Shown in pieces: positions 33,541-42,657 of a stretch of 47,540 bases of DNA. Under the pieces are notes generated by a model. That model worked only from the letters and a program-made list of their open reading frames with translations, ran no database searches and was not told the origin of the DNA. The position numbers and the translations under genes were made by a program. Origin of the DNA: Novosphingobium sp. (lineage in GTDB: Bacteria; Pseudomonadota; Alphaproteobacteria; Sphingomonadales; Sphingomonadaceae). The DNA lies in contig JAGHZR010000030.1 in NCBI GenBank assembly GCA_017745295.1, positions 1 through 47,540 on the forward strand, given 5' to 3'. Numbering within the stretch: position 1 is the stretch's first letter; each line of letters opens with the position of its first letter.

Positions 33541-36027
33541 TCACCAGGACTTGCCGATGACGAGGCGGAAGTTGCGGCCGAAGATCGGGCGGCCGTAGAT
33601 CGCCTCGGCGCTGCCCTGGCCGCTCAACGAGTCGGTGCGGGTGTTGCCTTCGGTCAGGCCGTGGGCGTTGAACAGGTTGTCGCCGACGACCTGCAGCTGC
33701 CATGTGCCGTGCTTCAGCGTCACGCCCGCGCCCACGGTGCCGTAGGCAGGCAGGGCGGTGTTGTTGTAGAGGTCGACGAAGCGCTTGCCCATGTAGGTGT
33801 AGCGGCCATAGATCGACACGTTGGTGTCGCCGGTGGTGAAGTCGAAGCTCGGGCGGATGTTGCCGTAGACCTTCGGCTGGCGGACGATCTGGTTGCCCTC
33901 GGCCTGCTCCGGATCGGCGCCGGTGCTGCTCTGGAAGTTCTTGTACTTCGGATCGCTGACCGTCAGCGCGCCGTTCAGCGTGAACCACGGGGTCACGCTC
34001 AAGGCGCCGTCGAATTCCACGCCCTTGACCTGGGCTTCGCCGATGAAGGGCACGTTCACGTCGTTGCGGCCGGTGGTCGGGTCGAACGCCAGGAACGAGG
34101 CGTTGAGCGGGTCGAAGTTGGTGTAGAAGCCGGTGACGTAGAGGTATGAGCGGCCCATCGACAGCTTCAGGCCTGCCTCGAACTGGTCGGCGACGGTCGT
34201 GATGATCGTCGGGTTGATGCTCATCACGGTCTGGACGTTGGGCGGCGTCTCGAGGTGCGAGGCGCGGCCGTAGATGCCGATATGCCTGGAGAAGTCGTAG
34301 TTCGCGCCGACCGTCCAGTTGGTGACGTTGGGCTTGAGCTTCTGGTTCAGGATCACGCCGGTGAAACCGCGGGTGGCGTCGTCGGCCAGCGTCGTCGTGT
34401 CGCCCAGATTGACCTGCCCGGTCAGAGCTGCCCAGCCCTTGTAACTGTAGCGTTCGTGGCGGATGCCGCCGTCGATGCGCAGGCCCGGCACGATTTCCCA
34501 GGTGTCGTTGGCATAGACCGCGAACATCTTGGCGTCGCTGTCGCCCTGATTGAGCGTGGCGGCATAGTTCAGCACGCCCTTGTCGGTGACGCGCCCGATC
34601 TCGGTGCCGGCGGCGTTATAGGCCACGAGGTCGAGGGTGCGCGGTTTCCCGGCCACTTCGATCAGGTAGTTCTGGTAGAGTGTGCGGCTGTCCTCACCGT
34701 AGAGGCTGCCGTAGAGACCCAGCTTGATGTCGTGGCTGCCGATGCCGGTCTCGAACTTCTTCGCGACCGACAGGTTGGCCTGTCCCGAATAGAACTTCGA
34801 GTGAATGTCGCGGTACTGGCCCTGCATCACGAGGCCGGAGGCCGCGTAGGGATCGTAAACCGTGTTGGTTCCGGCAAGCGTGTAGCCGAAGTGGTCCACC
34901 GCGCCGAAGGCGGCTGTGGCGCGCGAGAGGTAACCCGCCGCGAAGGCGTTGCCGTCCGCCGGATTGGTCGTCGAATAGAACGCCGAGAAGTCCAGCTTGC
35001 CCTGGGTATAGCCGGCGGCGGCGGTTACCAGCCAGCCATCGAAGTCGCCTTCGTAATGCGCGCCGAAGTTCACCATCTGCATATGGCGACCGTCGGACAG
35101 GTCGCCGTTGCGGCTTTGCACGATGCCGTTGCCGTCGCGGTACTTGAGGTTGACGTTGCGGAACGCCGGCGAATTCATGGTGCCGGTGAAGTAATCGATG
35201 TACCGGTCCAGCGATTCCCCGGTCAGCGGGTTGTTCGTCGGGATCGGCAGATAGAACGTATTGTGATCGTTCACATAGTTGAAGTTCAGCTTGATGAAGC
35301 CGTTGTCCGTCACGTGCTTGATGTTGGCGCGGATCTGGCCGCCCTTGTCATTGGGGAAGCCATTGTCGCGGTAGCCGTCGTGATAGCGCAGGAAGCCGCC
35401 GACGGCGTAGTATGTGTCCTTGGCCAGCTTGCCCGCCTGATAGGCGTCGAGGCGGTAGAGGCCGGTATCGCCCAGCGTCACCTGTGCCTTGCCGCGCGCT
35501 TCCTCGCTGCCGGTCACGGTGATCGCGTTGACGATCGCGCCCGAGTAGCTGGCGTAGACCGGAGCCGGACCGCCGCGCACCACTTCGACGTGGTCGGTCA
35601 TCAAGTCCTGCTTGAGGATCGCGTCGCCGCGGAAGAACACGCCGTCGTTCTCATGGAACAGCGGCAGGCCGTCCTGCTGGAAGCTGACGAAACCACCGTC
35701 GTTGGGCAGGCCGCGGATGCGGTAGATGTTCTGCACTTCGCCGCCGGTGATCTCGGTCTGGAAGCCGGGAAGCTGGCCGATGAGGTCAGCAAAGTTGACC
35801 GGGGCGATCTTCTCGACGTCTTCCTGCGAGATCGTGTTCACCGCGTAGGACACGTCGAAGCGGCGTTCTGCGCGGGTCGAGCCGGTGACGATGATGTCGT
35901 CGCCCTTGGTTTCGTCCGCGGCAGCGGGCGCGGAGGCATCGGCGGCGGCATCGACCGCGTAGGCCGGGGTGAAGGCGGTAGCGAGCGCGACCAGCGCGGC
36001 GCCGGAAGCGAGAACGGTCTTGAGCAT
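33541..36027 (-). CDS. TonB-dependent receptor of ROK-linked cluster
   Basis: This 828-residue receptor has a signal peptide (about 1-24, LVALATAFTPAYA), a TonB-box-like DDIIVTGS (about 43-50), a plug domain (about 60-180 with FADLIGQLPGFQTEITGGEV, MTDHVEVVRGGPAPVYASYS) and a long barrel ending NFRLVIGKSW. It starts the operon with the YdcF-like and phospholipase/nuclease-like genes and is divergent from a ROK repressor. The plug and FHENDGVFFRGDAILKQ style resembles the sphingomonad carbohydrate receptor group rather than a siderophore receptor (inference from context). Confidence 0.92.
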   Translation of the reverse strand: MLKTVLASGAALVALATAFTPAYAVDAAADASAPAAADETKGDDIIVTGSTRAERRFDVSYAVNTISQEDVEKIAPVNFADLIGQLPGFQTEITGGEVQNIYRIRGLPNDGGFVSFQQDGLPLFHENDGVFFRGDAILKQDLMTDHVEVVRGGPAPVYASYSGAIVNAITVTGSEEARGKAQVTLGDTGLYRLDAYQAGKLAKDTYYAVGGFLRYHDGYRDNGFPNDKGGQIRANIKHVTDNGFIKLNFNYVNDHNTFYLPIPTNNPLTGESLDRYIDYFTGTMNSPAFRNVNLKYRDGNGIVQSRNGDLSDGRHMQMVNFGAHYEGDFDGWLVTAAAGYTQGKLDFSAFYSTTNPADGNAFAAGYLSRATAAFGAVDHFGYTLAGTNTVYDPYAASGLVMQGQYRDIHSKFYSGQANLSVAKKFETGIGSHDIKLGLYGSLYGEDSRTLYQNYLIEVAGKPRTLDLVAYNAAGTEIGRVTDKGVLNYAATLNQGDSDAKMFAVYANDTWEIVPGLRIDGGIRHERYSYKGWAALTGQVNLGDTTTLADDATRGFTGVILNQKLKPNVTNWTVGANYDFSRHIGIYGRASHLETPPNVQTVMSINPTIITTVADQFEAGLKLSMGRSYLYVTGFYTNFDPLNASFLAFDPTTGRNDVNVPFIGEAQVKGVEFDGALSVTPWFTLNGALTVSDPKYKNFQSSTGADPEQAEGNQIVRQPKVYGNIRPSFDFTTGDTNVSIYGRYTYMGKRFVDLYNNTALPAYGTVGAGVTLKHGTWQLQVVGDNLFNAHGLTEGNTRTDSLSGQGSAEAIYGRPIFGRNFRLVIGKSW

Positions 36028-36104
36028 GAAGGCCCCTCATGAATTTCGGGTCGCCGGGAGGAAGCGACGGGCGGGCCTCTGAACCTCGAATGTGACGCTT
36101 TTAA

Positions 36105-36122
36105 TTATTGTTGTGAAAATAA
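36105..36122. promoter_or_regulatory. AT-rich palindrome, likely ROK-repressor operator
   Basis: TTATT-N8-AATAA stands in the 119-base space between the divergent TonB receptor and ROK genes. NagC/Mlc-type ROK repressors bind TTATTT-N9-AAATAA-like sites, so this is a plausible operator controlling both directions. It lies 25 bases before the ROK ATG. The whole patch 36099-36130 is very AT-rich in GC-rich DNA. Confidence 0.55.
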
Positions 36123-36146
36123 ATAATAAAGCCTAGCCGCCGCGCC

Positions 36147-37259
36147 ATGACCCTTTCCAACTTCGACAAGGACCAGCGCCGGATCCTGCGCGAACTGCGC
36201 AAGGCAGGGCCGCTGCCGCGCACCGTTCTGGCTGCGCGCCTGGAGATGAGCGGCGCCGCGCTGACGCGGTTCTCGCGCGAGATGCTGTCGCTCGGCGTGG
36301 TGGAGGAAGTGCCCGATATCGGCGCCGCGGGGCGCGGCCGACCGGCGATTCCGCTGCGCCTTGCGGCCGGGGGCGGCTATGCGGTGGGGGCCACGGCGCA
36401 CAAGGGGCTGCTCGATATCGCGCTGGTCGATTTCGCCGGCAATCCGATCGCCACGCACCGCGAAACCACTGAGCCGATCGATCCCCGGCAGTTCGCGCGG
36501 CGGGTAAGGCGGCTCACGCACGATCTGGTGGACCGGCACGGGCTGCTAGGACAGCGGATGCTGGGCATGGGGGTTGCGGTTCCCGGCCCGGCACTGTCGC
36601 CCGATGGCGAACGGTGGAGCGTGGTCCACGAAATGCCCGGATGGCGCGATGCTCCCTTGGGAGAAATCTTCCGCGCGGAACTGGGCTGGTCGCTGTGGAT
36701 CGAGAACGACGCGAACGCTGCCGCCATCGCGGAATTCTACATGGGTGGTCTGCTGCAGGACTTTTCGACGGTGGTGGTGCTGCTGCTCGGTTTCGGCATC
36801 GGTGCGGGCGTGATCGTGGACGGGCGACTGATGCGCGGCCAGTTCGGCGTGGCGGGGGAAATCGGCTGCCTGTTCCCGGGCGAGCGCCCCAGGCCCAGCC
36901 CGCTCGACCTGCTCTCCACCCTGAATGCCAGCGGGTGCGCGCTGTCTTCGATTACGGACATCGACATCCATTCCGAAAGCCAGCGCGCCACGATAACCGA
37001 ATGGATGGACCGGGCGGCCTCGCAGCTGGAGGTGGTGGTCAACACTGCGTTCTCCTGGTTCGATCCCGGCGCGATCGTGCTGGCGGGGACGATCCCGGTC
37101 GAAATCCTTCAGGGGCTGTCCGATCGTCTGCAGAGCAGAGACCTCGTCAATACCGTCCACGACCGACGACCGCCGGTCCGAATTTCTGGTCTGCGCGGGT
37201 CTCCGATTACCTTGGGTGCGGCCCTGTTGCCGATCGAGGCCGTCTCCGCTCTCGTCTGA
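36147..37259 (+). CDS. ROK-family transcriptional repressor
   Basis: This 370-residue protein has an N-terminal winged helix (about 5-60, RRILRELRKAGPLPRTVLAA then RLEMSGAALTRFSREMLSLG) and a ROK sugar-kinase-like domain (about 75-365, GMGVAVPGPALSPD, WSLWIENDANAAAIAEFYMG, LLLGFGIGAGVIVDGRLMRG). The ENDANAAA segment is the ROK hexose-binding signature. The typical zinc CxCGxxGC motif is not present; the matching region reads EIGCLFPGERP. It would sense a sugar and repress the divergent receptor operon through the AT-rich palindrome between them. Confidence 0.9.
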   Translation: MTLSNFDKDQRRILRELRKAGPLPRTVLAARLEMSGAALTRFSREMLSLGVVEEVPDIGAAGRGRPAIPLRLAAGGGYAVGATAHKGLLDIALVDFAGNPIATHRETTEPIDPRQFARRVRRLTHDLVDRHGLLGQRMLGMGVAVPGPALSPDGERWSVVHEMPGWRDAPLGEIFRAELGWSLWIENDANAAAIAEFYMGGLLQDFSTVVVLLLGFGIGAGVIVDGRLMRGQFGVAGEIGCLFPGERPRPSPLDLLSTLNASGCALSSITDIDIHSESQRATITEWMDRAASQLEVVVNTAFSWFDPGAIVLAGTIPVEILQGLSDRLQSRDLVNTVHDRRPPVRISGLRGSPITLGAALLPIEAVSALV

Positions 37260-37626
37260 ACGCCGAGTTGTTTTACGATGGCTTGCCGGGAATTGCAGGA
37301 ATACCAGCGCTCAATATCCGGATGATGGGTAGGGAAACTCGATTCGGGGACGGCACGTGTTGAACGAATATCGTTGGTCTAGTCCGTTCTTCACGCAGTA
37401 TTGGCGCCGCTCGGACCGGCGAAGAATCAGTCGAAAGTGCCGCGATATCGGACGTCGGCATCGGCGCGGGTGTTGAACTCGATCATCACCCCGGCTTTTT
37501 TCGCATCCGAATGGCGGCACTGCTCCGTCGCTGCCCATCCAGCCCGCCATTGGATGCATCCGATGCCCTGTTTCCACGGCTCGCCCTCTTTCGAAGGCGA
37601 GTCGATTCTCGGCCGCTGCCGACCTG
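37260..37626. other. Interval between ROK gene and siderophore receptor
   Basis: These 367 bases have no recognised gene. Near the receptor's 3' end there is a small hairpin (CTCGCC at 37580-37585 pairing with GGCGAG at 37596-37601), which might serve as a weak terminator for either neighbour. Confidence 0.35.
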
Positions 37627-40113
37627 TCAGTACTTGACGTTGAGCGTCAGGATCGCTGTGCGCCCTGCTGCCTGGTTGGCGTAGTGCGCCGTATAGGCCT
37701 TGTCATAGTACAGCTCGTTAAAGACATTCTGCACGTTGACCTGGACCTGGGCGAAGTCGTTGATCTTGTACGAGGCATTGGCGTCGAAGCGCCAGTAGCT
37801 CGGAACCATGCGCGCCAGGGTCGGCGGCAGGACGACTTGCCCGTTGGTGATCTTGCGCGAGCCGACTTCCTGGATGCCGCCGTAGACCTTGCTCATGTAG
37901 ATCGCGCCGCCGCCGACGGTGAACTGGGGTGTCACGTTGTAGTTGGTGAAGGCGGTGAAGCTGTGCTTCGGCGTGTTCGGGAAGCGCGTGCCGGTGCTGA
38001 CAGCGGGGGCGAAAGCCGTGACGCTCCGGCCGGTCGCTGTGTCGACGGCCGTCGTCGTGGTGATACCGCCGTCGACGATCCTGGCATCCATGTAGGTATA
38101 GCCGCCGAAGACGTTCCATTCCGGCGTGATGTTGCCGTTGAAGCCGAACTCGATGCCGCGAATGCGGCGGTCGCCGACGAAGACGACAGTGTTGTTCTCA
38201 CCCGTGGTGCGGGCGTTCTTGGTGCGGGTCTGGAACGCGGCCAGCGTCAGCGACAGCGTGTCGCCCAGCAGGTTCCACTTGGTTCCGACTTCGTAGGACT
38301 TGGTCTTCTCGACCTTGAGCGCGTCGGTTAGCGCCTGTGTCGTCGTGTTGAGTGCGTTGCCCTCGCTGCCTTGCGCCAGGTACGATCCCGGAGGTGTCGC
38401 GGAGCTGGAAGTCGAGATGTAGAGGCTGCTGTCGGCGGTCGGCTTGAAGACGAGGCCCGCCTGATAGTTCCACAAGTCGTCGCTGCGGCTGACCCAGGTG
38501 CGGTTCGCCGTCGAGGTCGCGGTGAGGCCGGGGCTTACTTCGGTCTTGTAGTTATCGTAGCGGCCGCCGAGATTGAGCAACAGGTTGTCGGTGATCGTGA
38601 TCGTGTCGAACAGCGAGGCGCCCCAACTGTCGACGCGCGAGAGCGTCCAGGTCTTGGGCAGGCTGCGCTGGATCGAGGCGAGAGCCGAAGAGGTGTCGCT
38701 GGCGTAGCTCACCCAGGGGTCGTTCGGGTTGGGGTTGTCCACCGAGGTGCAGTTGTAGCGCGCCAGCATGGCGACATTGCAGCGCGGGCTTTGCGAGGAC
38801 GCGGTCGCGATCGCGGCGCCGGTCGCCGCGTTGGAGACGAACGTGCCGTTTGCGGCCTTTTCGCGCGCCCATTCGAAGCTGGCGGCGAAGCTGTTCCTGA
38901 GGCCGAAGGGGCTGACTTCGCCGAACAGGTCGGTCTGGTTGATGAGGCCTTCGGTGTAGCTGTAGCGGGTATTGGCGCGGCGCCAGACCTGGCCGCCCGG
39001 CGCGGTGATGACGCCACTTGTCGCGTTGCGGACGCCGTAGACATTGCCCTGCTGGTCGTCGGGCTGGGTCCAGACGTAGCTCTGCTCGCTACGACCGTAG
39101 CGCGAGGTGTTGCGCAGGGTGATGCCGTTGTCGAATTCGTGCTGGGCGCGGACCGTGAAGTTGTCGACGTTGGTCTTGCGGAAGTCGCGGTCCTTGAGGC
39201 CGTAGAAGGCGCCGCGCGGACGATCGACTGCGACACCGCTGATCGTGGTGTAGCGGTCCGCCGGGGCGGTTTCGGTCACGCCTGCCGGGACATTGGCGGA
39301 GGTGTAGAGATAGGGAATGCCCGAATCCGGCAGTTCGTCGGTTTCGAGGTGATAGTAGCTGACCGTCAGGCTGGTCGGGCCGTTCAACCCCAGCTTGATC
39401 GAGGGTGCGACGCCCCAGCGCTTCGACCAGATCGCGTCGCGACCGGCAACGTCCTGGTCGTGCCACATGGCGGCGACGCGCAGGCCGACGAAGTCGTTCA
39501 GCGGCTGGTTCACGTCCACGGTGGCGCGCTTGTAGTCGTCGGTGCCGAGGCTGCCGCTCGCGGCGATGAAGCGGTCTGCGGTGGGCACTTTCGAAACCAG
39601 GTTGAGGCTGCCGCCGGCGCTGCCGCGGCCGCCCATCGAGCTGTCCGAACCCTTCACGACCTCGATCTGCTCGACCGCGAAGACTTCGCGGCTCTGGGCG
39701 CCGACATCGCGCACGCCGTCCAGATAGGTGCTGGCCTGGCTGTCGAAGCCGCGGATGAACGGACGGTCGCCGAGCGGGTTTCCGCCTTCGCCGGCCCCCA
39801 GTGTGATGCCGGGAACGGTGCGCAGGGCTTCGGTGAGCGAGGCCGAAGCTGTGTCCCGGATGACTTGCGCCGGAATGACCGTGATCGAGCGCGGCGTGTC
39901 GACGAGCGGGGCGGTATACTTGGGCGAGTCTGCCGCGTCGGCCTTGTAGCTGCCCTCATCGATGGCGGTGTCGGAAACGGTCACGCCGCCCAGTCGCGGT
40001 GCGGCAGGTTGGCGCGCTTCCTGCGCGAGGGCGGGGCTTGCGGCGAGGCCCAGGCTCATGGCGAGGTAGGCGGGCGCGGAAGCATGGGCTGATCGCAGGC
40101 GTGAAAAAGACAT
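37627..40113 (-). CDS. TonB-dependent siderophore receptor (catecholate/Fiu-like)
   Basis: This 828-residue receptor has a signal peptide (YLAMSLGLAASPALAQ), a plug domain at about 60-190 (YTAPLVDTPRSITVIPAQVI, DRPFIRGFDSQASTYLDGVR, FAVEQIEVVKGSDSSMGGRG) and a barrel that ends AGRTAILTLNVKY. The LVDTPRSITVIP and RGFDSQASTYLDGVRD motifs are those of the Fiu/FhuE-type siderophore receptors. It would import a ferric catecholate or similar. A Fur-like box lies 46 bases before its ATG. It is alone in its transcript as far as can be seen. Confidence 0.93.
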   Translation of the reverse strand: MSFSRLRSAHASAPAYLAMSLGLAASPALAQEARQPAAPRLGGVTVSDTAIDEGSYKADAADSPKYTAPLVDTPRSITVIPAQVIRDTASASLTEALRTVPGITLGAGEGGNPLGDRPFIRGFDSQASTYLDGVRDVGAQSREVFAVEQIEVVKGSDSSMGGRGSAGGSLNLVSKVPTADRFIAASGSLGTDDYKRATVDVNQPLNDFVGLRVAAMWHDQDVAGRDAIWSKRWGVAPSIKLGLNGPTSLTVSYYHLETDELPDSGIPYLYTSANVPAGVTETAPADRYTTISGVAVDRPRGAFYGLKDRDFRKTNVDNFTVRAQHEFDNGITLRNTSRYGRSEQSYVWTQPDDQQGNVYGVRNATSGVITAPGGQVWRRANTRYSYTEGLINQTDLFGEVSPFGLRNSFAASFEWAREKAANGTFVSNAATGAAIATASSQSPRCNVAMLARYNCTSVDNPNPNDPWVSYASDTSSALASIQRSLPKTWTLSRVDSWGASLFDTITITDNLLLNLGGRYDNYKTEVSPGLTATSTANRTWVSRSDDLWNYQAGLVFKPTADSSLYISTSSSATPPGSYLAQGSEGNALNTTTQALTDALKVEKTKSYEVGTKWNLLGDTLSLTLAAFQTRTKNARTTGENNTVVFVGDRRIRGIEFGFNGNITPEWNVFGGYTYMDARIVDGGITTTTAVDTATGRSVTAFAPAVSTGTRFPNTPKHSFTAFTNYNVTPQFTVGGGAIYMSKVYGGIQEVGSRKITNGQVVLPPTLARMVPSYWRFDANASYKINDFAQVQVNVQNVFNELYYDKAYTAHYANQAAGRTAILTLNVKY

Positions 40114-40158
40114 GAAACCCCCTGAAGCGTGTTGGTATGGATCAATTCAGGGGCGCTA

Positions 40159-40178
40159 ATGAGAATGAATTGCGATTC
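40159..40178 (-). promoter_or_regulatory. Putative Fur box before siderophore receptor
   Basis: ATGAGAATGAATTGCGATTC has the GAGAAT-GAATTG-CGATTC hexamer pattern of Fur boxes and contains AGAAT-N8-ATTCT symmetry. It lies 46 bases upstream of the receptor start, where iron-dependent repression would act. Confidence 0.55.
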
Positions 40179-40318
40179 TGGCAAGAAAAAATATCGTAAT
40201 TGGAAATAAAGTGTAACAAAGTCTGATTTATTAATTCGCGCATGCAGAAACACCAACAGCTGCTGCTGTCAGTGTGGTCGAATGTATTTCAAGTATTCGG
40301 TATTTACATTGTATTTTT

Positions 40319-41110
40319 CTATGGGTCTGCCTTTTTCATGAGCCTGCTGGGGAAGCTGTAGACTCCCTGGCCGATGCGCTCCACGAACCCGTCGTGATGA
40401 AGCGCGCTCAGATATTGATGGGTGATTCCTGCCGCGAGGAACTGCGCGGTGGTTGCCACCGGATGGCGCCGGACGATTTCGACGGCTTTGGCTTTCAGTG
40501 TTCCGGGGGGCGGCTCGGAATGGCCGTCCCATAGTTTCGCGCGCCGCCGGGCATATGTGTCGAGGTTGCGCGTCACGCGGCCCTTGCCGGCGCACTCGAT
40601 CCGTAGCGACGGATTCTGCGATGTATCGCGCTCCTGCAATATTGCGCGCGCAGGCAGGCGCCGGGCGTCTTGCCCCAAAGCATCCGCGCAGGCCTTCATC
40701 GCCTGTTGCAGCGCGTTGACGAGGCGCCAGTGGCCCGAGATCGACGGCCGTTGCAAGGCGGCGATACGATGCAGGATCGTGTTCTCGTCGAGACTGAGAA
40801 CGGGCGCCACCGGCAGGAGGACCTGAATCCCGCATGATTTCGCCTCGCGGGCCAATCGTGCGAATGCCTCATGGAGCGGGGCAGCAAGGTCGGCGGCAAT
40901 TCGGGCGCTCTCTGCCGCTTCCGGGTGATGTAGCCCTCTCAGGATCAGGACGAGGCGACGTTCGCGAAAGGCGAGCGATGCGAGCGAGATCAACGCCCCT
41001 TCGGCGATCGTGCGAGGAGGCTGCAAGGTACTCTCAGGCGTAAATCCCGAAACGTCCTCGACACATCCTGACAGGCTCCGCGACCGGACATTGTAACGAA
41101 GCGTTCGCAT
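40319..41110 (-). CDS. Unrecognised protein with C-terminal AbiEi-like winged helix
   Basis: This 263-residue protein is not a family I know. Its C-terminal region (about 205-255: AVEIVRRHPVATTAQFLAAG, ITHQYLSALHHDGFVERIGQ, GVYSFPS) has the spacing and hallmark R-I-x-x-G-V-Y of the AbiEi antitoxin winged helix, which is normally at the N-terminus. The N-terminal 190 residues are alpha/beta-like with hydrophobic strands (RLVLILRGLHH, GIQVLLPVAPVLS) and a basic RRRAKLW before the winged helix. No partner toxin is visible. It is on the same strand as the siderophore receptor but separated by 205 bases. Confidence 0.65.
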   Translation of the reverse strand: MRTLRYNVRSRSLSGCVEDVSGFTPESTLQPPRTIAEGALISLASLAFRERRLVLILRGLHHPEAAESARIAADLAAPLHEAFARLAREAKSCGIQVLLPVAPVLSLDENTILHRIAALQRPSISGHWRLVNALQQAMKACADALGQDARRLPARAILQERDTSQNPSLRIECAGKGRVTRNLDTYARRRAKLWDGHSEPPPGTLKAKAVEIVRRHPVATTAQFLAAGITHQYLSALHHDGFVERIGQGVYSFPSRLMKKADP

Positions 41111-41264
41111 GGAACTTGTCTAGCGAAGTGCTTCCAGACCGAACGTGAACTGGCTCGTTCATGTTCGGTTTAAGAAGCCGTTCACGCCGTGTGCGCGGAA
41201 GCTGCCGCCTTTGACAATGGTCGGTTCCCGGCGCTATCCGCAAGGCCTGTTCCGGAACCGCTTC

Positions 41265-42632
41265 ATGTCGATAGCATCATACCGGGCGGCGCTCGCATCG
41301 GCGCTGGCCAGGATTTCCATCAAGGGCCGTTTGCTCCTTGTCGGCACGATGCTGACAGTGGCGGCCCTGATCGCCGCGAGCCTTTCCGTCGAGGCGGTGC
41401 TTAATGTTTACGTTCAGCGCAGCATCAACCAGAGCCTTGACGGCCAGATCGGGCTATTGGCGCGCAGCGTCCGTCCGGACGGTTCGGTGGATCGGGGGAT
41501 GCTGGTGGAAATCGGCCCTTTTACCCAGTATCGACGTGGATGGTCCTGGCGGATCGAGACGTCTCGGGTTGTCGTGAACTCCACGGAAGCCATCGGCAAG
41601 CTCGATTTTCTTGAGGAAGGCCCGCGCGGCCGGGAAGGGCATTTCCGTGCGCCTCCAAGCCTGCTGCGGACCGGGCGCTCTGGCGATCTCTATGTGAGGG
41701 TGCTGGACAGGGATACGCCGGGAGGGCGGGTTCGTATTGCCGCGACGGCGCCCCGCGCAGTCTACGAGAGACTGCGAACTGCGGCTGTCCGTCCCGTGTT
41801 GCTGATCCTTGGAGGGCTGAGCATCGTCCTATTGGCGACGTCGCTGTTGCAGTTGCGGATCGGTCTGAAGCCGTTGGCGCGGCTCAAGCAATCGCTTGAA
41901 GATGTGCGTGGCGGACGGATTGCCCGGATTCCCGGCGACCAGCCTGCCGAACTGCGCGCCGTCGTCCGGGAGGCGAACGACCTGCTGGACGAGAACGAGG
42001 CCTCGCTGGCGCGGGCGCGTTCGCATGTCGCGAACCTTGCTCACAGCCTGAAGACGCCTCTGGCGACTCTCAAGATCAAGCTGAGCGATGCCCACGAGGA
42101 CCCGGAAGGGGACCTTGCGGAACTGGTCGAGCAGATCGATCGCGCCATTCGCCATCATCTCGGCCGCGCACGTGCGTCTTCCCCCGGAGCGCCGGGGCGC
42201 CTGTCCGTCGCCGTGGCGCCGGTCGTGGCCGATCTCGTCAATGCCCTGATGCGGATTTACATGGACCGCAACATCGCGTTCCATGTCATGGTTCCAGAGG
42301 ACATGCCGGTCAGATGCGACCCACAGGACCTTGGCGAAATGCTCGGAAACCTTCTCGACAATGCCGCGAAGTGGGCGAGCAGCCATGTCCAAGTTACCGC
42401 GACCGAACGAGACAGGATGCTGGAAATCGTCGTTGAAGACGACGGGCCGGGACTGGGCGAGGCGGCGCTGAAACAAGTGCTGCTGCCGGGGCTGCGGCTC
42501 GACGAGCGCGGGGATGGACATGGGTTCGGGTTGCCGATTGCCCGGGAACTCGCCGAATTGCATGGAGGAACCCTGGCACTGCAAAAATCGGCGTTGGGAG
42601 GTCTGCGCGCCGCGCTGTTGCTGCCCCGCTGA
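41265..42632 (+). CDS. Sensor histidine kinase, PhoQ-like
   Basis: This kinase of about 455 residues has a first membrane helix (GRLLLVGTMLTVAALIAASL), a periplasmic domain of about 130 residues, a second helix (VLLILGGLSIVLLATSLLQL), HAMP, a dimerisation domain with phosphoacceptor His in ANLAHSLKTPLATL, and the ATPase boxes N (GEMLGNLLDNAAKWA), G1 (DDGPGLGE) and G2 (GHGFGLPIARELAELHGG). The LAHSLKTPLA H-box is that of the PhoQ subgroup. The ATG at 41265 was chosen for its GGAA and its closeness to the first helix; earlier ATGs (41217, 41145) are possible. The regulator gene faces it tail to tail instead of preceding it. Confidence 0.88.
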   Translation: MSIASYRAALASALARISIKGRLLLVGTMLTVAALIAASLSVEAVLNVYVQRSINQSLDGQIGLLARSVRPDGSVDRGMLVEIGPFTQYRRGWSWRIETSRVVVNSTEAIGKLDFLEEGPRGREGHFRAPPSLLRTGRSGDLYVRVLDRDTPGGRVRIAATAPRAVYERLRTAAVRPVLLILGGLSIVLLATSLLQLRIGLKPLARLKQSLEDVRGGRIARIPGDQPAELRAVVREANDLLDENEASLARARSHVANLAHSLKTPLATLKIKLSDAHEDPEGDLAELVEQIDRAIRHHLGRARASSPGAPGRLSVAVAPVVADLVNALMRIYMDRNIAFHVMVPEDMPVRCDPQDLGEMLGNLLDNAAKWASSHVQVTATERDRMLEIVVEDDGPGLGEAALKQVLLPGLRLDERGDGHGFGLPIARELAELHGGTLALQKSALGGLRAALLLPR

Positions 42633-42657
42633 TCGGCGTTGGCAACGGGGGGCGGGA

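Noticed and set aside
34255..36042. 595-codon plus-strand open frame
   Set aside because: It is exactly antisense to the TonB receptor at 33541-36027, which has a signal peptide, plug and barrel. The plus frame is a GC-rich shadow with no domain.
38371..40092. 573-codon plus-strand open frame
   Set aside because: It is antisense to the siderophore receptor and consists of Arg/Ala/Gly/Val-rich shadow sequence.
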